DNA of 22,181 bases from an uncultured Acetatifactor sp. (GCA_910580225.1 CAJTXE010000056.1:1-22181); one strand, 5' to 3'. Shown: positions 1-7,350, counted from the stretch's first letter. Notes: generated by a model not told the origin, from the sequence alone. Numbers and translations are program-made.

Positions 1-71
1 CGGATTGCGTTCTCGCTGAGATTGTTTGTGAAGCTGCAGCGGCCATCCTCCAGATGATTTAAATTATGTTG
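1..71 (-). pseudogene. IS66-family transposase C-terminal fragment (runs off left edge)
   Basis: Read on the minus strand from about 56 to 1, the sequence encodes HLEDGRCSFTNNLSENAIR. This matches the conserved C-terminal motif of IS66 transposases (LEDGR..xxNN..EnaIRP). The frame is open only to an in-frame TGA at 74-72, so the bulk of the transposase is absent upstream and only this tail remains. It continues beyond the window. The match was made by eye from family knowledge. Confidence 0.6.
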
Positions 72-126
72 TCAAAAAGTCATATTCTAATGGCAAGTTT
101 TATGTTTCGCAGGCATGGTATAATTC

Positions 127-219
127 TTATAATGTAGTTCCGGTTTTCCTGTTTTTTCGGTGGAAGTAAAAGGCAGCCTGTTCCCATTCTTGATCCGTCA
201 GTTCGTATCGTCTTATAAT
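127..219 (-). pseudogene. IS5-like transposase N-terminal fragment
   Basis: On the minus strand, codons from 219 downward read IIRRYELTDQEWEQ and stop at TAA 129-127 after about 30 residues. The RRYELTDxxWE motif is the typical start of IS5-group (DUF4096-type) transposases. There is no ATG in place and the rest of the protein is missing, so this is a decayed remnant next to the IS66 fragment. Together they mark the left edge as an old insertion hot spot. Confidence 0.5.
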
Positions 220-623
220 ATTAGTTCTTTTTTGTTTATTGTAGCATGTATAAGGGGTGCAAGCAAAGGTTTTGTGTACTTTCTAATTTACAAAAATGTT
301 CTATAGCGTGTTTGAAAAAATAAAACTGCTTAAAAAATACGTTTATCTTCCCTTTTTCATGTTAAAATTAAGAAAAAGGGATTGACGGGGCAATTACCAC
401 ATTGGGGTGTAGATGGATGAGAAAATTGATACCATGACGGGGGCATTGGTTCAAATCGGAGTATCCATGCAGCATTTTTGGTGATTCTGAAGTAATGCGT
501 TCAGATAGTTCAGCCATTTAGGTTTCGAATGATACCATTTAGGCAGAGGCTCTTGAATTTCTAAGATATATTTGTTAAGTTTAATAAAATTAAAAATATA
601 TTCGTGAAGGAGAGGAAAAATCA
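220..623. other. AT-rich intergenic region before the LytTR gene
   Basis: No recognisable gene is present. The region contains a perfect 9-bp inverted repeat (CCCTTTTTC at 350-358, GAAAAAGGG at 372-380). It also contains a possible 23-codon reading frame at 413-484 with a GGGGTG ribosome-binding-like stretch before it, the direct repeats at 514-543, and a very AT-rich stretch at 560-603 just before the regulator gene. The segment AGCGTGTTTGAAAAA near 304-318 resembles one arm of the inverted-repeat element at 6496-6570. Confidence 0.5.
513..543 (+). promoter_or_regulatory. Candidate LytTR-type operator (two direct repeats, 21-bp period)
   Basis: CCATTTAGG occurs at 514-522 and again, identical, at 535-543, separated by 12 bp so that the repeats are 21 bp apart. 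LytTR regulators (AgrA, ComE, VirR types) typically bind two 9-bp direct repeats with about 12 bp between them. Shifted by one base, the second copy (ACCATTTAG) fits 8 of 9 positions of the published LytTR consensus as I remember it. The repeats lie about 80-110 bp upstream of the LytTR gene start at 624, with a TTGAAT hexamer at 553-558 just downstream. Site assignment is inference. Confidence 0.5.
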
Positions 624-1325
624 GTGCCGAGGATCGGAATATTATGTGACCGAGACGAGGATAGAGAGAGAATGAAACATACGATTAAAATGCTGACGGT
701 AAGAGATGGATTTGACTGTTCTGTATGCAGCTTTGATCAGGAAGAAGCGGTGGAGTGGGAAGATATCACATGCATAATATTGGCTTGGAAGGATAGGAAC
801 AGAGCTTTTCGTTTTGCGGAAAAAATCTGGAACAGAGAACAATCTGTGTTTATTCTATATGTTGCATATCAGGTGGAGGATATCATTGCTGCCTTGGGGA
901 TGCCATTTTTTCATATTGTCAGGTTGTTTGGATTAGAGCAGGATTTGGAAGCTGCATTTCGCAAGATGGGAAGAGTACGTCTGTCTGCAGCAGACAGGAT
1001 TCGGTTTACCCAAAATGGTCAGCTCATGTTCATTCCATCAAGGGAGATTCTTTATTTGGAAAGCGAAGGTCATGAAATACGATTGCATTTGGGAACAGGC
1101 ATGATTATGGTCAGAGAAAATCTGTCACAGTGCGAGGAGAGGCTGAAGGGAAGAGGCTTTGTCAGAATATATACAAGTTTTCTGGTGAATATGTACCATA
1201 TCCGCTGTCTGGAGAAAGAGCATGTATTGCTGGATAATGGAGAATGCCTGTTTGTGAGTCGAAGGAAGTATCCAGAGGTAAAACTTATGTTTGAAAATTA
1301 TATTCGTCATCTGGATTTTATATGA
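624..1325 (+). CDS. LytTR-family DNA-binding regulator with degenerate receiver domain
   Basis: A 233-residue transcriptional regulator. Residues 1-120 have the size and layout of a response-regulator receiver (IGILCDRDEDRERM start). However, the segment aligning with the phospho-acceptor strand reads CIILAWKD, placing Ala54 where Asp is expected, and the usual Thr/Ser and Lys-Pro positions also look changed. Residues about 126-228 form a LytTR DNA-binding domain (IPSREILYLES, VRENLSQCEERL, RIYTSFLVNMYHI, LFVSRRK). The usual His of the RxHxSFLVN motif is Tyr. The start is GTG at 624, with GAAGGAGAGG about 10 bases upstream. It precedes an ABC-2 exporter by 79 bp on the same strand and is probably its regulator. 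No histidine kinase is visible. Confidence in the LytTR domain is high; the pseudo-receiver call rests on alignment by eye. Confidence 0.88.
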   Translation: MPRIGILCDRDEDRERMKHTIKMLTVRDGFDCSVCSFDQEEAVEWEDITCIILAWKDRNRAFRFAEKIWNREQSVFILYVAYQVEDIIAALGMPFFHIVRLFGLEQDLEAAFRKMGRVRLSAADRIRFTQNGQLMFIPSREILYLESEGHEIRLHLGTGMIMVRENLSQCEERLKGRGFVRIYTSFLVNMYHIRCLEKEHVLLDNGECLFVSRRKYPEVKLMFENYIRHLDFI

Positions 1326-1404
1326 TGGAAAACCGCCTTGCGGATCGTATTCTCTTGATTCTATCATAAGGTGTTTCTTGTATTTAAGAGAGGAGAAGTG
1401 TGAC

Positions 1405-2385
1405 ATGATTAAGGTGGAAAACCTGAAAAAAGAATTTACGTACTATAAAAAAATGACTGGGATCAAAGGTTCTCTGCAGAATATGTTCCACAGGGAATCC
1501 TTGACGAAAGAAGCGGTTCGAGATATTTCGTTCTCGGTGGAGAAGGGGGAAATGATAGGGTTTCTCGGGCCCAACGGGGCCGGAAAGACGACTACACTGA
1601 AGATGCTCTCGGGAATTTTATATCCTACAGGCGGCAAGGTTGAGGTGGATGGATTCATTCCCTGGGAACGTAAAAACGGATTTAAAAGGCGGATTTCGAT
1701 TGTCATGGGTCAGAAGAACCAGCTCTGGTGGGATCTGCCGGCCAGTGACAGCTTTTATCTGAACAAATGTATATATGGAGTGGATGATGGTTCCTACCGG
1801 GATATCATAACGGAGTTGTCCGAGATGTTGGATGTAAAGGAACTTTTGAATGTGCAGGTGAGGCGGCTTTCCCTTGGCGAGAGGATGAAAATGGAAATTT
1901 TGGCGGCCCTGATCCATCGTCCGGACATCCTTTTTCTGGATGAACCTACCATTGGGCTGGATATATTATCTCAGAAAAAAATCAGGGAATTTTTAAAGAT
2001 ATACAATGAGCAGTGGAAGACTACGGTTATTATCACAAGTCACTATATGGCAGATATTGAAGCGTTATGCGACAGGGCTGTAATTATCAATCAGGGGCAG
2101 CTTGTGTACGATGGAAAGCTGGCAGATATGAACCAGCTCCTGGGAAAGAGGAAGCTGCTCTCTGTGAAAACAACTGGGGCAGTGGATATAAAAGCATGGA
2201 AGGCTTTTGGTATGGTCAGGGAAGTAAGTGCAGCGGGAGCAGTTCTGGAGGTTCCGCAGGAAAAGGTGCAGGAAGTTCTCGGTGCTATTTTGTCAGGACT
2301 TCAGGTAGAAGACTTTACTGTAACGGAGATTCCGATAGAGGAGTGTATTGCCCGCTTCTATCAGAAGGAGGTGGTGATGTCATGA
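1405..2385 (+). CDS. ABC-2 type exporter ATP-binding protein (COG4586-like)
   Basis: A 326-residue ABC ATPase that would power the two permeases downstream. Visible motifs are Walker A GPNGAGKT (55-62), Q-loop Gln103, signature LSLGERM (156-162), Walker B ILFLDEP (175-181) and H-loop His213. The extended N-terminus before Walker A (YYKKMTGIKGSLQNMF) and the C-terminal regulatory tail fit the COG4586 group, which partners with COG4587/COG3694 permeases; substrates of that group are largely unknown. I chose ATG 1405 because AGAGGAGAAG precedes it by about 7 bases and the extra upstream 38 codons have no RBS. Its stop overlaps the next start (ATGA at 2382-2385), so the two are translationally coupled. 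Confidence 0.93.
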   Translation: MIKVENLKKEFTYYKKMTGIKGSLQNMFHRESLTKEAVRDISFSVEKGEMIGFLGPNGAGKTTTLKMLSGILYPTGGKVEVDGFIPWERKNGFKRRISIVMGQKNQLWWDLPASDSFYLNKCIYGVDDGSYRDIITELSEMLDVKELLNVQVRRLSLGERMKMEILAALIHRPDILFLDEPTIGLDILSQKKIREFLKIYNEQWKTTVIITSHYMADIEALCDRAVIINQGQLVYDGKLADMNQLLGKRKLLSVKTTGAVDIKAWKAFGMVREVSAAGAVLEVPQEKVQEVLGAILSGLQVEDFTVTEIPIEECIARFYQKEVVMS

Positions 2386-3179
2386 GCAGTTATCGCTGCG
2401 TATTTTTGATGGGAGTGGAGCAGGCGTTGGAATATCGGGTCAGCTTCTTCTTAAGTATGCTTAGTGCGGTATTTCCCATTATTATTCAGACAACCATGTG
2501 GAATTATCTGTACAGGCATTCGGATGCGGCTGCTGTATTTGGATATCAGCAGGGGGAGATTCTGCTGTATACTCTTCTGGCTACAATTGTATCTCAGTTG
2601 GTGGGCACAGGATTTGAAGGGGAGATGAACAGCGATATTAAAATGGGGGGACTGAATAAATATCTGATCCGTCCTGTAGGGTATGAGGGATATTATTTTT
2701 TTCGGTTTCTTGGGCAGAAAATTCCCAGAATGATGGTGGTTGCACCAGTGATGGCGGTTATCGTAGGGATAGCGTTCTGGCAGGGGCTGCCGGTTTCAGC
2801 AGGGAGAGTTCTCGTATTTTTGGTAAGTTTGGGGTTAGCACTTATATTAAATTTTTCCATATTTTACTGTATTGGACTGCTGGGCTTCTGGCTGACAGAT
2901 GTAGACAAACTGTTTGGAACTATCAGCATTGTATTGACAGTGGTAAGCGGCGGTATTTTTCCGCTGGATATTTTCGGAGGGGTGGTTGAGGCTCTGGTGA
3001 GCCTGCTGCCTTTTGGCTACACGGTCCAGTTTCCGGTGAATATTATGAATGGACGTTTTGGATGGGAGCGTATGGGAGTGGGAGTTGCCTTTCAGGTCGG
3101 GTGGATTTTGGTCTTTGTCTGTCTGGGAGAATTTATGTGGCGGCATGGTGTGAAGCGGTATGCTGCAGTAGGAGGCTGA
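2382..3179 (+). CDS. ABC-2 family exporter permease 1
   Basis: A 265-residue integral membrane protein. Hydrophobic segments appear near residues 20-45, 60-80, 115-140, 145-175, 180-205 and 230-255, giving about six helices, as expected for ABC-2 permeases. The N-terminal pattern (GVEQALEYRVSFFLSM) recurs in permease 2 (SALEYRINFVTGVS), so the two are related half-transporters, typical of the COG4587/COG3694 pair. The start ATG 2382 overlaps the ATPase stop by four bases, with AGAAGGAGG about 10 bases upstream. The substrate cannot be inferred. An upstream extension of the frame inside the ATPase gene is a shadow and was not used. Confidence 0.88.
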   Translation: MSSYRCVFLMGVEQALEYRVSFFLSMLSAVFPIIIQTTMWNYLYRHSDAAAVFGYQQGEILLYTLLATIVSQLVGTGFEGEMNSDIKMGGLNKYLIRPVGYEGYYFFRFLGQKIPRMMVVAPVMAVIVGIAFWQGLPVSAGRVLVFLVSLGLALILNFSIFYCIGLLGFWLTDVDKLFGTISIVLTVVSGGIFPLDIFGGVVEALVSLLPFGYTVQFPVNIMNGRFGWERMGVGVAFQVGWILVFVCLGEFMWRHGVKRYAAVGG

Positions 3180-3252
3180 AGCGGCTTTTTTGCAGCTGTT
3201 CCGCAGCGACTTTAATAGAAAGGAATGGGATTTGCATAATCCTGGATAGAGT

Positions 3253-4050
3253 ATGAAAAAGATTGGCCGTTATGTGAAACTTATGGGTGTTTTTGCGAAA
3301 TATTCACTGATGTCCGCGCTGGAATACCGCATTAATTTTGTCACGGGAGTGAGTGTCGAGATGGGGTGGATGATTATCAAGCTGCTGTATGTAGCGATTA
3401 TTTATAAGGCAGGGACAAATATCGGTATATTGACACCGGATCATATTCTGTTGTTTGTGGGGACTTATATGCTGATGACAGGTGTCTATATGTTGTATTT
3501 CGGAAATTTTGCATCTTTGCCGGGGATGGTACAGCAGGGGGAACTGGACTTGTACATTGTGAAGCCGGTGTCACTGCAGTTTCTTGTAACAATGCGGAGA
3601 CTGGATTTTGCTTATCTGCTGCCGGAACTGGCGGCTGGTGTGGTGATGATTGTTGCTGGCTGGCACCTGGCGGAGCTTCCCGTGGGAGTGGCTTCTATAG
3701 CAGGGTTTCTTTTTTTCCTGGTCTGCGGATGCCTTCTGACCTATAGTTTGTTTTTACTGCCCTATATATTGAGCTTTTGGATTATTTCCATCGGCGGTAT
3801 TGCGGATATCAGCAATGCATTGTGGGATTTCAACAATATGCCATCCATGATTTATGGGAAATGGTTTCGGCGGATCGGGACTTATATTTTACCGGTTTTT
3901 GTGATAACAAATTTTCCTGGGTTGTTTTTGATGGGAGAGTTGTCAACCTGGGCCTGTGCCTGGGGAGCGGGGGCGCCGGTTTTGTTTTTTGTATTGTCCC
4001 GCACTTTATGGAAATTTTCCTTGAAAAAGTATAGCAGTGCAAGCTCCTGA
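3253..4050 (+). CDS. ABC-2 family exporter permease 2
   Basis: A 265-residue membrane protein with about six hydrophobic segments (including SVEMGWMIIKLLYVAIIY, HILLFVGTYMLMTGVYML, VGVASIAGFLFFLVCGCLL and PVLFFVLSRTLW). It resembles permease 1 in length and N-terminal motif, so the exporter is probably a heterodimer. The ATG at 3253 is forced by an in-frame TAG six bases upstream. The ribosome binding site is weak (GGATAGA), and the 73-bp gap to permease 1 breaks the tight coupling seen upstream. It is the last gene of the regulator-exporter unit. Substrate unknown. Confidence 0.87.
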   Translation: MKKIGRYVKLMGVFAKYSLMSALEYRINFVTGVSVEMGWMIIKLLYVAIIYKAGTNIGILTPDHILLFVGTYMLMTGVYMLYFGNFASLPGMVQQGELDLYIVKPVSLQFLVTMRRLDFAYLLPELAAGVVMIVAGWHLAELPVGVASIAGFLFFLVCGCLLTYSLFLLPYILSFWIISIGGIADISNALWDFNNMPSMIYGKWFRRIGTYILPVFVITNFPGLFLMGELSTWACAWGAGAPVLFFVLSRTLWKFSLKKYSSASS

Positions 4051-4409
4051 CATGGTCTTCTCAATGCCGGTCCAGGCGATTTCGAAGACAAAGTTTTGAG
4101 AGAAATCCTACAGGGAGGGTACACTGTCAAACTTGCTTTCACCTATTTCTACCACGATCATTTCAATGAGGGAAAAGGGGAGACCGACTACTGCACAGAT
4201 GCTGCTGGCTGCCAGAAGCTTTGAGGCTATTGTCAGTCCCCGGGAGGCACCGGTCCCTGCGGCGATTCCTTCTACTGCCACGGCTGTGGCAGCAGCAAAC
4301 TACCCAGATGAAACTTTTGCAGGAGGATTTACGAAAGCAGGATAAATGGCAGCCGATGGTGAAAAAATAAGCAATAAACGCAGTGACAAAAGCAATACAG
4401 GAGGGAACC
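4051..4409. other. Intergenic region with no supported gene
   Basis: These 359 bases separate the exporter from the YedK gene. A plus-strand frame at 4133-4345 is open but has no RBS and an Ala/Pro/Ser-rich translation that I cannot assign. The permease-2 frame also stays open from 4051 to a TGA at 4222-4224. I see no clear terminator. The stretch could be remnant coding DNA, but nothing supports a specific gene. Confidence 0.4.
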
Positions 4410-5021
4410 ATGTGCGGCAGATATTATGTAGACGATGGTACAGCAAAGGAAATAGAAAAGCTGGTCTGGCAGGTGGATGAAAAGGTGGGCAGGAAAGCGT
4501 TGGCCTGTAAAATTGAGATTGAGGCAAAGGATATCCATCCTACAGAACTTGCTCCCATACTGGCAGCTTCCGGTTCCGTCCTGGAGTGTCGGTGGCAGCT
4601 GTGGGGGTTCCCAAGCTTCCAGAAAGGCCGGATTATCTTCAATGCCAGATGTGAGTCTGCCATGGAAAAGCCGATGTTCCGTGAGGCTGTCCTGCACCGC
4701 AGAGCGGTCATCCCGGCGGCGGGGTTTTATGAGTGGAATCAAGGGAAACAGAAGTATACATTTTGTCGGGAAAGCGGGGATGCTATGTTCATGGCCGGAT
4801 GTTACAGGAAGTATGAGGATGGAGACAGATTTGTGATTCTGACGACCCAGGCCAATGCTTCCATGGAGCCAGTACATGACCGTATGCCCCTGATTCTGGA
4901 GCGGGACGAGGCTGTGTGCTGGCTTTTGGAGGACGATGCTTCGGAGGAGCTGCTGCGGAAAGCACCGCCTTTGCTGGAGCGCAGAACGGAGTTTGAGCAA
5001 TTAAGTATCTTTCAGCTGTAG
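4410..5021 (+). CDS. yedK: SOS response-associated peptidase, YedK/HMCES family (abasic-site DNA-protein crosslinker)
   Basis: A 203-residue SRAP-domain protein. The family forms a stable thiazolidine crosslink between its N-terminal Cys2 and abasic sites in single-stranded DNA, shielding them during replication. Key residues are present: MCGR start with Cys2, Asn78 (NARCES), Glu108 (AGFYEWN) and His156 (PVHDRMP). The ATG at 4410 is chosen over one 27 bases upstream because Cys2 must become the N-terminal residue and CAGGAGGG lies directly before it. It appears to be a single-gene unit, flanked by the exporter and a convergent minus-strand metallopeptidase gene. Confidence 0.95.
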   Translation: MCGRYYVDDGTAKEIEKLVWQVDEKVGRKALACKIEIEAKDIHPTELAPILAASGSVLECRWQLWGFPSFQKGRIIFNARCESAMEKPMFREAVLHRRAVIPAAGFYEWNQGKQKYTFCRESGDAMFMAGCYRKYEDGDRFVILTTQANASMEPVHDRMPLILERDEAVCWLLEDDASEELLRKAPPLLERRTEFEQLSIFQL

Positions 5022-5040
5022 TATAGATGTTTTTATAAAC

Positions 5041-5114
5041 CAGGCCGTTCACCTCCAATGCCGCGATTTTGCATCAGTTTATAAAAAGATTTATCATTGG
5101 AGGTAAACGGCCTG
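5041..5114. repeat. 20-bp imperfect inverted repeat, possible terminator or mobile-element relic
   Basis: CAGGCCGTTCACCTCCAATG at 5041-5060 is the reverse complement of 5095-5114 with one mismatch in 20, around a 34-base AT-rich loop. It lies just after the YedK stop and before the convergent metallopeptidase gene, so it could form a long hairpin in either transcript. Neither side is followed by a clean T-run, so it is not a standard rho-independent terminator. Confidence 0.75.
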
Positions 5115-5282
5115 TATAGTTATGACAGGAAGGCCAAATTTGGTATGGAAATCATCCGCAAAATCAACAGCCGAAAGGCAGCTATTGAGACAGAAATATA
5201 GTCTTTTGGTCGGGAGAGGACGCCGGTTGTTTCAAAGGGAGAGGGTTTCCAGGGGGTTCCTGGATTCGATTCTCGCGTATGG

Positions 5283-6404
5283 TCAATAATAGCCCAGAAT
5301 TTCATTGTGGGAATCATCCTTCAGAACGGCCAGGACAGGACCGTTCCGCCGGATGGTTCCCGCATCATTTTTCAGGAAAAGACAATGGCTGCAGTAGAGC
5401 AGATTGCCCATGCGGAACATGTTCATGGGGTCATAGCCGCAGATGCGGGCGGGAAAGTCTGTGTAATTTCTGGATTTTTGGTGGCGGGACAGGAGAAGGC
5501 GCCGCTGCTGCGTCATCTTCTGGAATTCCTGGCCGAGGGCTTCCGGGGGCTGGAACTGCCAGACATCGGGGATTAGACAGAGACTTTTATCCCGTACCGC
5601 GTCCGGCAGGGCGGAAGGGACGGAATGGGAATCCGGAAGATTCTGCAAATACACGGGCTTCTCCCCAAATGCGTTTTTCAGAGGCGGCTGAAACCGCTCC
5701 GCTGCCAGACAGAAAAGGGAGCCTGTAAAGTAAGCGCTTTTGCGAATATCCAACAGAAGCGGGAAGTCATGTTCCAGCCGATGCAGGTATGTTTTTACCT
5801 TGGTTTGATATTCCTCCAAATGAAACACGCGCAGCGCTTTCAAACCCACATATTCGGCAACGCCCTCTATGGTCTCTGTCTTAAGTTCTTCCTGCAGAGA
5901 TTCGCCGTATTTGCGGCAGCGGGAATTTCTGACCGCAAAGAAGCGCTCCAGGCCCTGGATTCCGGCAGGCAGGTTTTTTGCACATGGCAGGTCCTCCGCC
6001 TCTTGGGAAAAGGCTCTCGCCAGACACAGATTCTCCAGATACTTGGCGGCATAATAGTCATAATCCAGCGAAAAGGCCAGCAGCTTCAGGTCGTCGGGGA
6101 ATCTCGATTCGCCGTTTTCGAACTGAAAGCAATGGAACATTTCATGTACAATTTGACTGGCCAGAAGCGCCGGGGAAAGTTCTGCCTCATCCTCCAGATT
6201 CCAGATGGCGGTATATGTTCCGTCCAGGAGGATGGCGGTATTGGCAAGGAATCTTTCGTCATAGGGAAACATTTCCCCTGCCAGGCAGACTTGCTTTTGG
6301 TTATAGAGTGCATAGGGGTATTTTTTAAAACCCGGATACAACAGGGAGAAATCCAGTTTCTGCAGATATTCTTCCACAGCCTGGTAGACGGACAGTAAAC
6401 TCAT
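5283..6404 (-). CDS. Uncharacterised HExxH putative zinc metallopeptidase
   Basis: A 373-residue soluble protein with no signal peptide or membrane segment. Residues 83-91 read SQIVHEMFH, an HExxH zinc-binding helix (His87, Glu88, His91), and a downstream ETIEGVAEY (Glu180/Glu184) could supply the third ligand in gluzincin fashion. I do not recognise the family beyond this. The start ATG 6404-6402 follows a strong AAGGTGG; a longer frame reaching 6536 runs into the repeat element at 6496-6570 and is unlikely to be translated. Upstream on the same strand is a MerR-like gene, 164 bp away. The substrate is unknown; catalytic function is inferred only from the motif. Confidence 0.75.
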   Translation of the reverse strand: MSLLSVYQAVEEYLQKLDFSLLYPGFKKYPYALYNQKQVCLAGEMFPYDERFLANTAILLDGTYTAIWNLEDEAELSPALLASQIVHEMFHCFQFENGESRFPDDLKLLAFSLDYDYYAAKYLENLCLARAFSQEAEDLPCAKNLPAGIQGLERFFAVRNSRCRKYGESLQEELKTETIEGVAEYVGLKALRVFHLEEYQTKVKTYLHRLEHDFPLLLDIRKSAYFTGSLFCLAAERFQPPLKNAFGEKPVYLQNLPDSHSVPSALPDAVRDKSLCLIPDVWQFQPPEALGQEFQKMTQQRRLLLSRHQKSRNYTDFPARICGYDPMNMFRMGNLLYCSHCLFLKNDAGTIRRNGPVLAVLKDDSHNEILGYY

Positions 6405-6495
6405 GGGTACCACCTTTCTCTTCCGCCCCGGAGGGACCGGAGCCGGGAAGTATGGAAACGATTGTGCTGAAAACCAAAATGCATGTTGCGGGGCG

Positions 6496-6570
6496 AGAGC
6501 GTGTTTGAAAATTGTTTTCCGGCAAATGTGGGACATGCAGGCGGCAGGAATGATTTCTCAAACATGCTCT
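6496..6570. repeat. 75-bp element with 13-bp terminal inverted repeats
   Basis: AGAGCGTGTTTGA (6496-6508) and TCAAACATGCTCT (6558-6570) are inverted repeats with 12 of 13 positions matching. The interior includes CCGGCAAATGTGGGACATGC. The element sits between the MerR-like and metallopeptidase genes and overlaps the MerR-like stop codon (TAG, 6571-6569). The size and terminal repeats suggest a small non-autonomous palindromic element. A half-arm resembling it lies near 304-318. Confidence 0.65.
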
Positions 6571-7003
6571 AAGAGGGAACCGAAGGAAACTGCCGGCGGA
6601 ATTCCGTCATGATTTCATACACGGCGGTTTCGCTGCCGCTTAAAATAATGCGGTTTTTCTTTCCTGCATTTTCAAAGGACATGAGAATGTTGTCTCTCTT
6701 TCCCGCGGCATCGCAGATAAAGCGTCCGACTTTTGAGGGGTCTGCATCCGGCAGATCCCAGATAAGGCAGACGGAATTCCCTTTTTTCTTCGAATTGACG
6801 ATGAAATCTTTTACGATGGCGTTCTTTTTGGTACGAATGGCTGATTTTACCATATCGTTTTGGAGAAACAGCTCTATCTGCTCCGATGTAAAGACCCATG
6901 CGCCGTTTTCCTTTTTGCCCTGAAGAATCCCGGCATCCAGATAATTGCGCAGAGTCCGGTCCGACAGCATAGTCATTGTGGACAGATCTTTTAAGGAATA
7001 CAT
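6569..7003 (-). CDS. MerR-like helix-turn-helix protein with unknown C-terminal domain
   Basis: A 144-residue protein. Residues 1-47 form a MerR-type winged HTH (YSLKDLSTMTMLSDRTLRNY, then LDAGILQGKKENGAWVFTSE, then QIELF), a DNA-binding module common in clostridial regulators. The C-terminal 90 residues (KGNSVCLIWDLPD, RFICDAAG, NRIILSGSETAVYEIM) have alternating strands and helices that I cannot assign; they may bind a ligand or mediate dimerisation. The ATG 7003-7001 follows GGAGGG. A promoter is visible upstream. It is likely cotranscribed with, or regulates, the metallopeptidase gene downstream. Its stop codon lies in the small inverted-repeat element. Confidence 0.82.
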   Translation of the reverse strand: MYSLKDLSTMTMLSDRTLRNYLDAGILQGKKENGAWVFTSEQIELFLQNDMVKSAIRTKKNAIVKDFIVNSKKKGNSVCLIWDLPDADPSKVGRFICDAAGKRDNILMSFENAGKKNRIILSGSETAVYEIMTEFRRQFPSVPS

Positions 7004-7047
7004 GGTAAGCCCTCCTGCAATCGTTTGCTTTGTTTGTTCTGCATTCC

Positions 7048-7077
7048 ATTATAACAAGACTACTTCCCTGCCGGCAA
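7048..7077 (-). promoter_or_regulatory. Promoter of the MerR-like gene
   Basis: On the minus strand, TTGCCG (7077-7072) and a perfect TATAAT (7053-7048) are separated by 18 bp and lie 45 bp upstream of the ATG at 7003. This fits a sigma-A promoter with a weaker -35 box. Confidence 0.65.
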
Positions 7078-7118
7078 CTTGAAAAGCAGGGAATTTTTCA
7101 TATCCGGGGCATTATGGT

Positions 7119-7172
7119 AACAGTTTAGACAGCCCCTCTCGCAACAGTTCAGCGCCCTGTCTGAACTGTTGC
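7119..7172. repeat. Overlapping inverted repeats able to form alternative hairpins
   Basis: GCAACAGTTCAG (7141-7152) and CTGAACTGTTGC (7161-7172) are perfect 12-bp inverted repeats around an 8-base loop. A third segment, AACAGTTTAGACAG (7119-7132), is complementary at 13 of 14 positions to CTGTCTGAACTGTT (7157-7170). The right arm can therefore pair with either of two left arms. This resembles either a switchable RNA structure or a short dispersed palindromic repeat. Confidence 0.7.
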
Positions 7173-7350
7173 ACATTATGGCTGCGATGCACGGATTTAC
7201 TGTCCGCTGGCCGTCATTTGTGTTTGGACACACGCTTGCTTGAGAAAAAGATGTTGGTAAAACGTTTATCTGTCAGCAAAAACCAAATCCATGGGTAACT
7301 TTTTTGACCGCAAAGCGGCGGCCCGGGGGTCTTTAGGAAGGTCAGGCTGC

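Noticed and set aside
4051..4224. Open continuation of the permease-2 frame past its stop codon
   Set aside because: Permease 2 already has the full family length, and stop-codon readthrough has no support here.
4133..4345. 70-codon plus-strand frame between the exporter and YedK genes
   Set aside because: No ribosome binding site, biased Ala/Pro/Ser translation and no recognisable family; reported only as unexplained intergenic DNA.
5220..5282. TGGATTCGATTC segment resembling a tRNA T-arm or attachment-site scar
   Set aside because: No matching acceptor or anticodon stems and no integrase gene nearby.
5625..6398. 257-codon plus-strand frame opposite the HExxH gene
   Set aside because: The minus-strand frame has a good RBS and a zinc motif; the plus-strand frame has neither.
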